Both the position numbers and the translations under genes were made by a program. Below, piece by piece: positions 1-8,839 of a DNA stretch of 36,696 bases; positions within the stretch are counted from its first letter, which is position 1; each line of letters begins with the position of its first letter. The DNA comes from Gracilaria caudata. Taxonomy: Eukaryota; Rhodophyta; Florideophyceae; Gracilariales; Gracilariaceae. Where the stretch lies: NCBI GenBank assembly GCA_030374735.1, contig JASCIV010000161.1, positions 1 through 36,696 on the forward strand, read 5' to 3'. The notes beneath the pieces are model-generated. The model did no database searches. It was given only the letters and a program-made list of their open reading frames with translations, and was not told the origin of the DNA.

Positions 1-204
1 ATTTGAATGTGATTGAGAAATGGTAGAGAGGGAAAGATGTGATATGGAACTGTATGTGGTAGTTTTACGCGGTATGGCTTTAAGATTCATTTGAACCAGC
101 GACGTATGTTGTTGAGGATTGTGTTTTGGTACTGTGTGTGAGTAGATGATGACGGCGTTGATGCCAATTCATTTGATGAGCGTAAACTTTGATTCTGTTT
201 GAAT

Positions 205-543
205 TCAGTTTTGTACGGCTTCGCGTGGGACGCTTATTCCGTCCCGTGAGCATGCTGGGGACAAGCTGCTGCTATGCTGTCGAGCCGACCAACGGCGGGG
301 CAGACGTCGTAGGCCAACCATCCGGCTGCGTTGGTTAGTGGCCACACGCGCATACGACCAAAAGCTCTTGATGGGCACCCCACCGTTGAACTCAGATTTT
401 CCTATGAGAGCGATCCCTTGACACCAATCGTGGACAAAGTACACATCAGAGGTAAACGAATAGGTGTGTCCTGACTCGAGTAGGAGCCAGCTGCCTCTCC
501 CTTGTACGAGAGATACCGCGATGCTAGACTGTGTTCTTTTTAT
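205..543 (-). pseudogene. Decayed ORF remnant without ATG
   Basis: An open frame of about 113 codons runs on the minus strand from just after a TGA at 544-546 to a stop at 205-207. No ATG lies near its beginning, and the only early start-like codon is a GTG at 444. The first two thirds read like ordinary protein (Ser-Phe-Thr-Ser-Asp-Val-Tyr-Phe-Val-His-Asp-Trp around 430-470), while the end is Arg/Ser-rich and looks random. I do not recognise a family. It is most likely a fragment of a decayed gene or mobile element, or an exon whose partners lie outside what I can see. Confidence 0.3.
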
Positions 544-769
544 TCACTGCTCACAAGTTGTGAGTCGCAACTCCTTGTTTATTTAGTTATAAACAACAAT
601 GTACAAGAAGAAAACATATTCCGGGAGGTAGATGCCTTCATTTCTTGCTATCAGCAATGTTATTGCTATGTCTCCCACCACACAATTCTTTCGGTCACGC
701 CCTTCAGACACAAATTTTGCTTGAGCAAGTGCGCAAAATGTCGTTCATCTTCTGCAACGCTCGTATCTT

Positions 770-1243
770 TCACTCAAACATTCGATGTGCGATTTTTGAG
801 GTCAGTTGCAAGAATCTGGCTGCATCACCAGGTCTAGCTGCAGAGTCACTTTGTCCCTCACCCACAGCCAGCGCCAGATTCCTTTCGGCAAAACCCATAT
901 CCTTAACGTATTCATCGCGTGTCTTAGTTGCTCCTGATATCTTTCCTGCGGCAAAAGAAGTGGCTCCGCCGATGGCAGCACCAATTAGCCAACCTGAGAA
1001 TCCATCCGGTGTGACAGGAGCCGAAGCCATGCCCGCTCCTGCTCCCATTACTACTTTTAGCGCTCTTCCTGCGAATCTGGTGTCTTGCGCATGCATGTAG
1101 CTTATGGTATGCCTCCGGGCTTGGTCGCGGGCGTACTCCAGCTTGCCTCGTCGGTGTGCTTCATTTCCTAGGCGTTCATCCAGCTCATCCGCTTCTTCTT
1201 TCTCCTTATCTCTGCCAGTGAGGAGTCGATTAAAAAGACTCAT
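770..1243 (-). CDS. Small hypothetical protein with glycine-rich hydrophobic segment
   Basis: This is a 157-codon frame starting at a true ATG (1243). Residues 10-46 are highly charged and predicted helical (Lys/Glu/Asp/Arg-rich). Residues about 62-100 form a small-residue-rich hydrophobic stretch with Gly-Ala-Gly-Ala-Gly and Gly-Ala-Ala-Ile-Gly-Gly spacing, resembling glycine-zipper membrane segments. The C-terminal 50 residues are again charged and helical. I recognise no catalytic motif. Overlapping plus-strand frames at 502-1100 look like shadows. The glycine-zipper shape could suit a membrane-inserted or organelle-surface protein, but this is only inference. Confidence 0.5.
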   Translation of the reverse strand: MSLFNRLLTGRDKEKEEADELDERLGNEAHRRGKLEYARDQARRHTISYMHAQDTRFAGRALKVVMGAGAGMASAPVTPDGFSGWLIGAAIGGATSFAAGKISGATKTRDEYVKDMGFAERNLALAVGEGQSDSAARPGDAARFLQLTSKIAHRMFE

Positions 1244-2981
1244 GACGCGAACAGAGGTGTATGCTATGGAGTGAATAAGTGATGGGCTTGAAGAATACTC
1301 GATGGCTCATACAAATATGCGAGTTTTTGTCGTCCGAATCCGTTAATGATGCCTTTGCTTGCAACTGAATGAGAACGCTCGATTTGAGTGACTGAGGAGA
1401 GAGAGTGTGTAGAACAAGGGTCGTGGGCTGCGGCCCATGACAACAAGAAGCTTGGGCTGGCCCATGCTAGTCGTGCAAGAAACGAGTGTAGGCACCATGA
1501 CGGCTGGCCCGAGCGTTCAGAATTGCGTGTGCGTCACGCAAGAGGAGAACGTTTTCGTCGCTCCCAAGAGGGGAGCATAGCACTGGTAAATGTTTTTCGA
1601 GTGGCCGCAAAGTTGTCCAAGGAGATGGTGCCTTCATGTGTTACGTATTTGTTAACGCAGGGCGGTGTGTTTCAGTAGGACCACTCTCGCTGCTTCGATG
1701 AAATCGGCGTGTTGTGCAGCACAGTTCGTGCGGTGCAACCGTTGCAGTGAATCAGAGCGTCTCTGCGAACAACAGTGCGGAACGTCATCGTTCACGAGTC
1801 TCGCATACTTCAAATGGGTCCGCTTGTCGCGTTCGACAGTCGACGTCGCCATTGCATGCAGCTCCGCTCTGGCCTGTGTTGTTGGCTCGAATGATATTTT
1901 ATCTTTTGAAACAAAGCTGAAAATTGCCAGCTTTTGACGGACTGCCCACGTTGCCGCTGTGTAGTACGTGTATATGTGCCTACGACCACAGCCTGCTTAC
2001 ATTTGGTGTGTAAGCATGCATGCCTGTCCAGAGCGAAAGCGTGTCCACGCACAACGGGGGGGGCTATCAGCTCGACGGGCGCCGCCCCGGCGCAGGGGTG
2101 ATGACTCCGCAAAGTTGCTGCCGTTTCACATGCGGAGCGCGAGACCAGCGGCAAGGTGCGAAGGTACCGTTGCTGTCGTACACCACTCTCTGCAATGCCA
2201 CAACCATAACACTTCGTAACAATACCTTGTCAACCCTTCCCACGTTTTTGACTGCTTCGCGTTTTGCAACCTTGCTCCACGTCGATTTCATTGTCGCACT
2301 AGTCCATGAGTTTTGCGACGATACAATCGGAACTACTTTGTTCTATCCTCGTTTCTTACTCAGCAAGCGAACTTTTTCTCTCCTGTAGGTACTTGATTTC
2401 ATTGCTGGTTCGGCGAGCATGGCAACGCTCAGTCAGCAATGAAGATTTGCCAATGAACACTTGCCAAATCTTCTGTGGTTTTGTATACAAGGGTAGAACG
2501 TGCCTTCACATTATATTGAGGGATGCTCTTTCGCGTGATTTTGGCAACAGTCACCCTTGGAAGCAATCAACAGTGCGAAGCATAAGCATTGTACCTGCAG
2601 CTAATACGATTTGTCGATTACCATCGGCCAGAACAGTTTCATAGTTTACCCTGCCAGTCCGATCGGCCAATTTCCTTTTTATTTCCAGAGCTGTATTAAA
2701 AAAACAGAACGAAACATCATGACATCCAAATTCCATGCATCTGAGCATTCGGCTTGTTGTACGAGGCTATTCTGATGGAGAAAAGACTCGCACTGAGGTG
2801 GGGTGGGGGTCTCGAGATATGCGCGATACTCAGCCACCTTGCACCAACAAATTCCGCCCCCCCGCCCCCTCTTCGGTAGAGGCGTAGGATGCAATTTAGA
2901 ATAAGAAAGGAGAACACTCTGTAGAACTTCATCGGGTGTTCAACGTTCATCAGCTCTCTTTACTCTCGTTCCCGATTCACT
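1244..2981. other. Intergenic, no convincing gene
   Basis: About 1.7 kb with many short overlapping frames on both strands and none with protein-like composition. A run of eight G at about 2056-2063 and C-rich or G-rich tracts near 2800-2870 are the only visible low-complexity features. Confidence 0.5.
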
Positions 2982-3509
2982 ATGGCTCTCCAATGCCTTC
3001 TCTTCTTCATTTTCTCTCTTCTGTTCGTCACGTTTACCTTTTCTGAAGCTTTGGAGAGCAATCGACTGAAAGCAACAGATATTTCAACATGTGGCACATG
3101 GAGGACTGTGAGTGGAACACAAACCGGAGTGTTGTTTCCTTGCAATCTTCTTGATCCCAAAAACAATCCCTGTCCGCCAAATGCGGGATGCATTGATCCT
3201 TCTCACAATTGCGTATACCGTCTGTCTCAGCCTGGAAAACCTGTGCGCACTATCAGGACGTCTAGATTTTGTATCACACTCGATGATATGCAAAAAGATT
3301 GTTCTCCATGTTTATCGAGTTCTCAGTGCATATCTGGGACTTGTCGTGGAAGTCCTCGCGTATGCTCTGATGGATCGTATGAGACCTTATTATCGTGTGG
3401 CTTGAAAGAGAATGGGACTGAATGTTCTGATGATATGGAATGTGCCTCAACGACTTGCCGTTCTGGTGTTTGCGTTGCGCACGGCGGTTTGATTTTACTT
3501 AAGAGGTAA
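2982..3509 (+). CDS. Secreted Cys-rich protein (paralogue 1)
   Basis: A 175-residue protein starting at ATG 2982. Residues 1-22 form a strong hydrophobic signal peptide. The mature part holds about 18 cysteines. Signatures are CGTWRT at 37-42, KPVRTIRT near 86-93, then a module DCSPC...C..GTC...CSDGSYE..LSCG at 107-140 and a half module ending in SGVCVA. The same signatures occur in the neighbour at 4604-5134, and the six-Cys module is the repeat unit of the large protein at 10820-12706. The three form a family of secreted, disulphide-rich proteins, probably wall or matrix components (inference). No TATA box is obvious. The stop codon overlaps a splice-donor-like AGGTAA at 3504-3509, so a 3' intron extending the protein cannot be excluded. 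Confidence 0.8.
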   Translation: MALQCLLFFIFSLLFVTFTFSEALESNRLKATDISTCGTWRTVSGTQTGVLFPCNLLDPKNNPCPPNAGCIDPSHNCVYRLSQPGKPVRTIRTSRFCITLDDMQKDCSPCLSSSQCISGTCRGSPRVCSDGSYETLLSCGLKENGTECSDDMECASTTCRSGVCVAHGGLILLKR

Positions 3510-4503
3510 ACTTACGATATTGCAACGCAATGTTCTCTTCTATAAAACCCGAGTTTAGGTGCCCGAACAAGGGGATGTGGAAATACAGCATGCGTTCAAT
3601 AGCTCCTCGGAGGAGAAACAGAAATACCACAGCAGATTCTCAGCCATACTGAAGGACTGCTATGAAAACAACTGTGCTCAGTTGTTTTCATAACTGCAGA
3701 ACTTTTTTCAGTTCTACAAAATCATCTCCATAGAAGTTTCCTTACTTTCGAATCCGTCAGGGTGTTCGTAGATTTGCTCTTGATCTCTTGGTGGACGTCA
3801 GTGCGTGGCTGATTAGCTGACACTTAAGTCGGTATCATGAACTCAGATTTTGAGTTTGCCGCGAGTTGCCGACAACACACAGGTGATGCTCCTTGATCAG
3901 TTATTTCCAAGTTGTCATATCAGTGCCAGCCGGGAGCCAGCTCTAGACAAGTCGTATTTCTAGAATCCTCCTACAAATGCTACTTTCTTAAAACCCGGAA
4001 ATATCGTTGGATAAGAAGGTACTCTGGAAAGATATTCGAAGATCAATCCCTGAAATCAGTCCCCCAACGGAACAGGTATGGGAGAGTTCCCTGCAGACAT
4101 TTGCCTTTACAAGAGCTCCCCTGCGAGCTATTATGCCAAACAAAAGATAAAGTAAAAGGGTTCCCCAAGAGTTGAACGAATCTGGGATAAGACTCATCGC
4201 TCGTGATTCTGCGCACTTCGCTGTAGGATTATAGTTCTGCAGAAACCATATCTTCGTATACGAGTAGGATGTGGTCAACAAGGTGGGGGTGCAATGAAGT
4301 AACAGTGAACCCAAAAATATTATCGTGTGTTCCTTACCAGTTTCATATTTGCCCCTAAAACTTGGGCCTTGGATTCCTGATTGTAGGAGAGCGAATTTAA
4401 GGCTTTCGCACTGAATTCTTCGGTGAAACCAGCCCTTGCCCCCACGGTGGAGCACTGCTGCCTTTGTTAACTCATCATCAGCACCCTTGCCATCCCAGAA
4501 AGT
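3510..4503. other. Intergenic between the two Cys-rich paralogues
   Basis: No convincing gene. It contains a perfect hairpin at 3661-3692. A 155-codon minus-strand frame at 3988-4455 looks like a chance frame within the upstream region of the next gene. Confidence 0.45.
3661..3692. repeat. Perfect 14-bp inverted repeat (hairpin)
   Basis: The arm TATGAAAACAACTG at 3661-3674 and its exact reverse complement at 3679-3692 are separated by the four-base loop TGCT. It lies about 150 bp after the stop of the first Cys-rich gene and could form a stem-loop in its 3' RNA or be a small element remnant. Confidence 0.85.
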
Positions 4504-4513
4504 GATATAAAAG
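4504..4513 (+). promoter_or_regulatory. TATA box for Cys-rich paralogue 2
   Basis: GATATAAAAG lies about 95 bp upstream of ATG 4604. Its position and sequence fit a Pol II TATA box that would give a leader of roughly 60-70 nt. Confidence 0.6.
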
Positions 4514-4603
4514 AATCCCTAGCTTCTCTACCGGGAATGTTCGAGGTGTCGGAGTCTCCCAAGTTAATGGCAAGTCAGTTTCCTACATTTCTATCTTCCA
4601 ATC

Positions 4604-5134
4604 ATGCTCTCGCTAAGGTTTCTCGGTCTTTCTCTCTTTGCACTTCTTGTAATAACATCCTCCGGAACTATGGAATTCCCCATCGCTGTGGGTTCACCAT
4701 GTGGCACTTGGAGAACGTTGGCAGGAAATGTTGGTTCAGTGCTTTACCCGTGTTTCCCGGGTCCGGACCATGATCCGTGTGGAAATCGAGGGGGAAAATT
4801 GACAGCATCTACCCGCAAGCAAGTGAGCAAATCTAATCGTCTTTCTATTGCATGCGACCCTTGTATCTATCATTTCCGAGAACCTGGGAAAACAGTGAGA
4901 ACAATCAGGACAACGGAGGCATGCATCCCACCGGATGAACTACAAGCCGATTGTTCACCTTGCACCTCGAGCTCTGAATGCCTTTCTGGAAAATGTTGGG
5001 GAAGTCCTCTGAAGTGCTCCGATGGTTCTTACGAGAGCTTACTCTCGTGTGGATTCACGAAGAATGGCGGAAGCTGCAAAAGTAAATTGCAATGTGCTTC
5101 GAAAAAATGCTCGCACAATGTGTGTGTCGCTTGA
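4604..5134 (+). CDS. Secreted Cys-rich protein (paralogue 2)
   Basis: A 176-residue protein starting at ATG 4604, with a hydrophobic signal peptide at residues 1-20. It is collinear with paralogue 1: CGTWRT at 33-38, KTVRTIRT at 96-103, DCSPC at 116-120, CSDGSYE at 138-144, LLSCG at 146-150 and a final half module ending NVCVA. A Lys/Ser/Thr-rich stretch at about 63-84 is absent from paralogue 1 and shows no intron borders. Tandem order, same strand and shared motifs indicate a local duplication. A match to a splice-donor consensus (AGGTAAG) starts directly after the TGA stop. An upstream ATG at 4537 in another frame would lie in the 5' leader if the TATA box at 4504 is used. Confidence 0.8.
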   Translation: MLSLRFLGLSLFALLVITSSGTMEFPIAVGSPCGTWRTLAGNVGSVLYPCFPGPDHDPCGNRGGKLTASTRKQVSKSNRLSIACDPCIYHFREPGKTVRTIRTTEACIPPDELQADCSPCTSSSECLSGKCWGSPLKCSDGSYESLLSCGFTKNGGSCKSKLQCASKKCSHNVCVA

Positions 5135-5285
5135 AGGTAAGCACTGATGCATGTCAACTCGGCGCGAGGGGGCTCGTTGGCTATTGGATTCGATGTAGTC
5201 GTGCGTATTCGTTTATGTTGGATGACTAAAAACATGTATACGTACTCTATAAAGAAATTGTTGTCACTAAATCGGCAGCGCAGTC

Positions 5286-5373
5286 GGGTCTGTAGCTCAA
5301 TTGGTAGAGTGCTCCCTTAGCATGGGAGAGGTACCGGGATCGAACGCTAAGCTCGGTTGGCCCGGCAGATCCA
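5286..5373 (+). tRNA. tRNA-Ala(AGC) with 15-nt T-loop insertion
   Basis: All cloverleaf parts can be placed. The acceptor strands are GGGTCTG (5286-5292) and CAGATCC (5366-5372), with one G-U pair and discriminator A5373. The D-stem is GCTC/GAGT, with a D-loop containing GG. The anticodon stem CTCCC/GGGAG (5312-5316, 5324-5328) encloses loop TTAGCAT with anticodon AGC at 5319-5321. The variable loop is AGGTA. The T-stem CCGGG (5334-5338) pairs with CCCGG (5361-5365), but the loop between them is 22 nt instead of 7: ATCGAAC followed by a 15-base insert at about 5346-5360. Removing the insert restores a normal tRNA-Ala. Ectopic introns of this kind are established in red algal nuclear tRNA genes. 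The exact splice positions are ambiguous. Confidence 0.88.
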
Positions 5374-5382
5374 CGTGCGACC

Positions 5383-5387
5383 TTTTT
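5383..5387 (+). terminator. Pol III terminator of tRNA-Ala
   Basis: Five consecutive T residues begin 10 nt after the tRNA 3' end, a standard Pol III termination signal. Confidence 0.7.
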
Positions 5388-5920
5388 GTGACCCGCTTTT
5401 AGACGCTCTCAAAACAAAAAAAATTCAAAAACAGAATACGTTTCAAAGTTTTGAGTTTGAATTTGACTTTTGGAGGTACGCGTTACAACGAGGACACGTG
5501 TAATATCGTGTATACGAGATTTACGAGTTCCACCAGATACACGAGTCATACGCATAGAAGCACCAAAGAGCGAGCTATCAAACGAACGCCACCCCTCAAA
5601 AAGATGTTGGAAGAGCTCTCAAGTGGTTCCTTCGCAAACTTCTTTGCAAAGGCGTCCTTCAGATTGGATAGATCAATGGGAAATCGGGGTCGATATATAT
5701 ATATAAGGGTAGGGCAAGTTTTGCGTAACATAATGTAGGTAAGAAACAGAGGTATGGAACTGTCTCCTTCTGAAATCTGCTGACTGATAGATGGCATTCT
5801 GTTTAATTTGCAAGTATCAACTACCCAAAGTGGATGCACCGCAATGAAGATGCGAGGAGCTGCTCACCTGCTCCATCTTGCGTACCTCCCAGAAAATGAG
5901 CATCAGATTCTGTTCTTCAT
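5388..5920. other. Intergenic after tRNA
   Basis: AT-rich sequence with a short TA run (ATATATATATA near 5693-5704) and no gene I can support. Confidence 0.5.
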
Positions 5921-6868
5921 CTAATCGAACAGATTCTCATTCGGGTCAACAAACTGGTCAATGGCCTTCTGTAGAAGATGACCCATGCGATCGTAGTTAG
6001 GCGGGCTTTGCCCTGCAGTTTCATGTACTAACACCCCAACCAGATACGGCATTGGTGACCCCATCTTTTCTCTATAATGTACCACCTTGGACAAATTTCC
6101 CATTACTACACGGAGCTGTTCTTCTGTAAGATTGTGCCACCTATACTCATCTAGCATTCCGCTTGGAAGTAGCCCTTCCTCACCGTCATGAAACATTCGT
6201 ACCATCATTTGCAAAAACTCTCCAACATCATTCAGTCGTGCAATCGGAAATAGTTTTGATGACAACCCGAAGTCAATGAGGAAGAATTTATCTTTATCTT
6301 CACCAAGACCTCGAACTATGTTGCTTTCTTTTATATCACCATGCGCAATATTTAAGTTGTGGAGAGACCGCATGAGGTTGAATACCTCCTTGATAATGAC
6401 CAGAATGGCAGCAGTGGACAGATTCTCCTCAGCATTCATCATGAGAGTATGGACGGATTCTCCGAATTTGGTCATGACCAAATACGCAACCTGATTATGT
6501 GTTCCAAATTCAAACGCTTTTGGGACCTGAAGATCTGGAGCCCTGTAGTTAAGGGCTTTGATCATGTTATATTCCTCCTCCAGCTCAATCTGGGCATCTT
6601 TCTGTTCATCCTCATCACCATCTTCGACAACAGCAAACTTAACTACCGCGTTTGAATGCTCATTTTGGTTGTCTGTAACACTGTAAACTGTGCCATAGGA
6701 TCCTGAGCCTAACTTCTCGCCGACTACCCATCTGTTGTTTACTGTCTGTCCGGTAGGATTCATTAAATCATCTGGTACAGAACTTTCAGAAGTACTCATT
6801 GTCTGCAAAACTAGCTGATTTCTTTCGTTGTTGTCGGAGCTTGTTCTTTGGGGATTTTCGAGGCACAT
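5921..6868 (-). CDS. CK1/VRK-like protein kinase with very short activation segment
   Basis: 315 codons from ATG 6868; an alternative ATG at residue 24 (6799) would remove a low-complexity N-terminus. Kinase motifs in order: Gly-rich loop GSGSYG at 54-59, ATP-binding lysine in AVVK (K77), acidic helix-C region near 95-100, catalytic HGDIKESN at 176-183 (D178, N183) and DFG at 199-201. HGDIKxSN and the final PNYDRMGHLLQKA resemble the casein kinase 1/VRK group. After DFG the chain passes almost directly to ARLNDVGEFLQMM, which matches the helix after the activation loop; roughly 35 residues including the usual GT..Y.S substrate-binding part are absent. It may be an active atypical kinase, as Bud32 and RIO also have short segments, or a degenerate one. 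It is probably a cytosolic or nuclear Ser/Thr kinase. Confidence 0.85.
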   Translation of the reverse strand: MCLENPQRTSSDNNERNQLVLQTMSTSESSVPDDLMNPTGQTVNNRWVVGEKLGSGSYGTVYSVTDNQNEHSNAVVKFAVVEDGDEDEQKDAQIELEEEYNMIKALNYRAPDLQVPKAFEFGTHNQVAYLVMTKFGESVHTLMMNAEENLSTAAILVIIKEVFNLMRSLHNLNIAHGDIKESNIVRGLGEDKDKFFLIDFGLSSKLFPIARLNDVGEFLQMMVRMFHDGEEGLLPSGMLDEYRWHNLTEEQLRVVMGNLSKVVHYREKMGSPMPYLVGVLVHETAGQSPPNYDRMGHLLQKAIDQFVDPNENLFD

Positions 6869-7782
6869 AACATGACAATCCCTGAGGCACAGGCTTTAGG
6901 CAGTGTTTTCTTCCTTTTTGTAGAAGCCAGAGGCCAAGTTTTACAGAAGGAATTGGTATCCCACTTAACACATTCTTTTAATGCTAGAATTATCCGTTAC
7001 GGAACTACATTCCGCTACGTTTTTCATACTTGCTTCAATGTGGACTACGTCCGTTTATGAGAAGAAGTCAGAGCTTCAGCGAAAATTTGTGTACAAAAAC
7101 ATGCAAAACAAAACAACATGGATGGTTGAATCATAAACACTCCCATCATAATGTTTTTCATGTATTCGCGCCTGTTGCCGCATTTTTGCTTTTGAGTCTA
7201 TTATTGACCTTCTCATCTCTATCAAAACTGGGTCTGAAGGTCATGGAATGGGGCTTTCCGATTACATACAGGGGTGCTCGCCCTATATGAAACAAAACAC
7301 AAGTAATTCCTATCGTGCATCTCCCATTGGCAGTGATCGTCAGCCAATCATAAATAGATAATATGGAAATAGAAAGGTTAGAGATCTTTCAGTTCCAATA
7401 CTTGTGGTCGACAGTCTCTTCTGAGAGGAGAGGATGATTAGGAACTTTTATTTTAAGGAAACACGAAATTGAACTTGCTTGAAATTTTGGGGATGTTGCA
7501 GATTTTTGGTGGCCAAAGGAGCCAAGGAAACCCAATGTGCTTAACAGTACCCACCATCAGCGATGATTACAGAAGCACATTGATAACCATGAGCGTTACA
7601 CGTACCCCGTCACGTGGTAAATCGGATGCTCTTCTACGAGAAAAGGAGTTAACAATGTCATTCGGGACCCTCCGATGAATTGAATTGAACCATCGCATTG
7701 AATTGTCGTGCTTCAAACAGTTCTTGAACTCAGCTCACTGTAAGAATGTGTTTACATAACCGTCGTTCTGGAAGTATTGGCA
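6869..7782. other. Intergenic
   Basis: Only short frames (up to 86 codons) with no recognisable content. It probably contains the kinase promoter at its left end. Confidence 0.45.
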
Positions 7783-7998
7783 TTACAGTAGATACGTGAG
7801 CTGACGTCGCTTTGCGTGAGGCAAAGAGAGCATTCTCTTGCACGAACGGAATCCCCAACGGGTCGATGCGACGATGACGTAGTCGAGGTGATTTTCGGTC
7901 TTCAAACCTCTGCCTTCAAGGACGAAACATTCATAGCCCACTATGTCTTCAGAAATACCAGGTTTGCAGAACGAAAAAATGTTAAACCTGCATAGCAT
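7783..7998 (-). CDS. Possible small protein or exon fragment
   Basis: A 71-codon frame from ATG 7998, open further upstream for about 12 codons (to a TGA near 8034). Its composition is protein-like around Gly-Tyr-Glu-Cys-Phe-Val-Leu-Glu and Leu-Asp-Tyr-Val-Ile-Val-Ala. It lies just 3' of the secreted protein gene at 8072-8809 on the same strand, so it could be a downstream exon, a separate small gene or a remnant. No family is recognised. Confidence 0.25.
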   Translation of the reverse strand: MLCRFNIFSFCKPGISEDIVGYECFVLEGRGLKTENHLDYVIVASTRWGFRSCKRMLSLPHAKRRQLTYLL

Positions 7999-8071
7999 AA
8001 CGCCTTCAGGTGCGCAAGCTCCATACCAGTACTCTCAACTCAAACCCTCATTCTTCCCTTGACCGGTTACA

Positions 8072-8809
8072 TTAATCGTCTCGCTGTTTTGGCGCATCTG
8101 TAACGCGCACAATCACCACAGTCTCGAAGGATTCTCCCTCTAGAACTAGGTTCGACGATTCGATTATGATCAATGCATAGCCAGTGTGATGAGGACGAAG
8201 CATGATAGTCAATCCCTCATCGTCAATGTCTACATCTCCGACTTCCAATATCCCCCCTCTTACCCGATTCAACAACACTTGCGCAGTTGGATTGAAAACG
8301 ATACCCTTCGGAACGTTCGCTACGTATTTGAGACGCATAGGTTCGCCATCTAAAGTGTGGGATGGCAGATTCAGTCCGTATCCAAAGTCTCCAGAGATAA
8401 GCGACATCGTGCCGTTGGTATCATCGTAAAACGCCATCCCGTACACAGAGTGATTTCGCTGAAGTGAGTACGTGTTGCGACCGCCACCCAATGACTCCGT
8501 CTTGGCAGAGATCGTGTAGTTAGCCTCACCAGGAAGCGATTCGAAAAAGAGCGTGGCTGAAATGTTGAACAACGTGTCCGCGATTTGTTCAGCGTTGACG
8601 ATGTACGAGGTTATGATGGAAGTGTTCGATGATTCCAGCGAGGTGTTCACTAGTTGTTCACTGCTATCCACCTCCAGGAGAAAGAATTGCGATGATTCAG
8701 CAGACCCATATTGCAGGAGAGTTGCCGGCGATCCCCGGGTGTGAGTTAGAGTGCATTCGACGGTTCCCAACAGAACGAAAGTGAACAAGCCGAGGATCAG
8801 GGTAGTCAT
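8072..8809 (-). CDS. Secreted N-glycosylated hypothetical protein
   Basis: The open frame begins at a GTG at 8839, but the first ATG at 8809 opens a textbook signal peptide (Met-Thr-Thr-Leu-Ile-Leu-Gly, about 19 residues ending Val-Glu-Cys), so I start there (245 residues). The remainder is rich in beta-type residues with at least six N-glycosylation sequons (NTS twice, NIS, NYT, NHS, NGT) and no second membrane helix. No enzyme motif is recognised. It is probably exported to the cell surface or extracellular matrix. Confidence 0.7.
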   Translation of the reverse strand: MTTLILGLFTFVLLGTVECTLTHTRGSPATLLQYGSAESSQFFLLEVDSSEQLVNTSLESSNTSIITSYIVNAEQIADTLFNISATLFFESLPGEANYTISAKTESLGGGRNTYSLQRNHSVYGMAFYDDTNGTMSLISGDFGYGLNLPSHTLDGEPMRLKYVANVPKGIVFNPTAQVLLNRVRGGILEVGDVDIDDEGLTIMLRPHHTGYALIIIESSNLVLEGESFETVVIVRVTDAPKQRDD

Positions 8810-8839
8810 GACTGCTGAGTTGAGAGCTTCACGAAGCAC

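Noticed and set aside
1810..2154. 114-codon minus-strand ORF and overlapping plus-strand frames
   Set aside because: Both strands are open at once over GC-rich sequence, with composition typical of chance frames.
3988..4455. 155-codon minus-strand ORF
   Set aside because: It lies in the upstream region of the Cys-rich gene with a TATA box at 4504, has no recognisable motif and has uneven composition.
5693..5704. TA run as a TATA box for a plus-strand gene
   Set aside because: No supportable ORF follows it on the plus strand within a reasonable distance.
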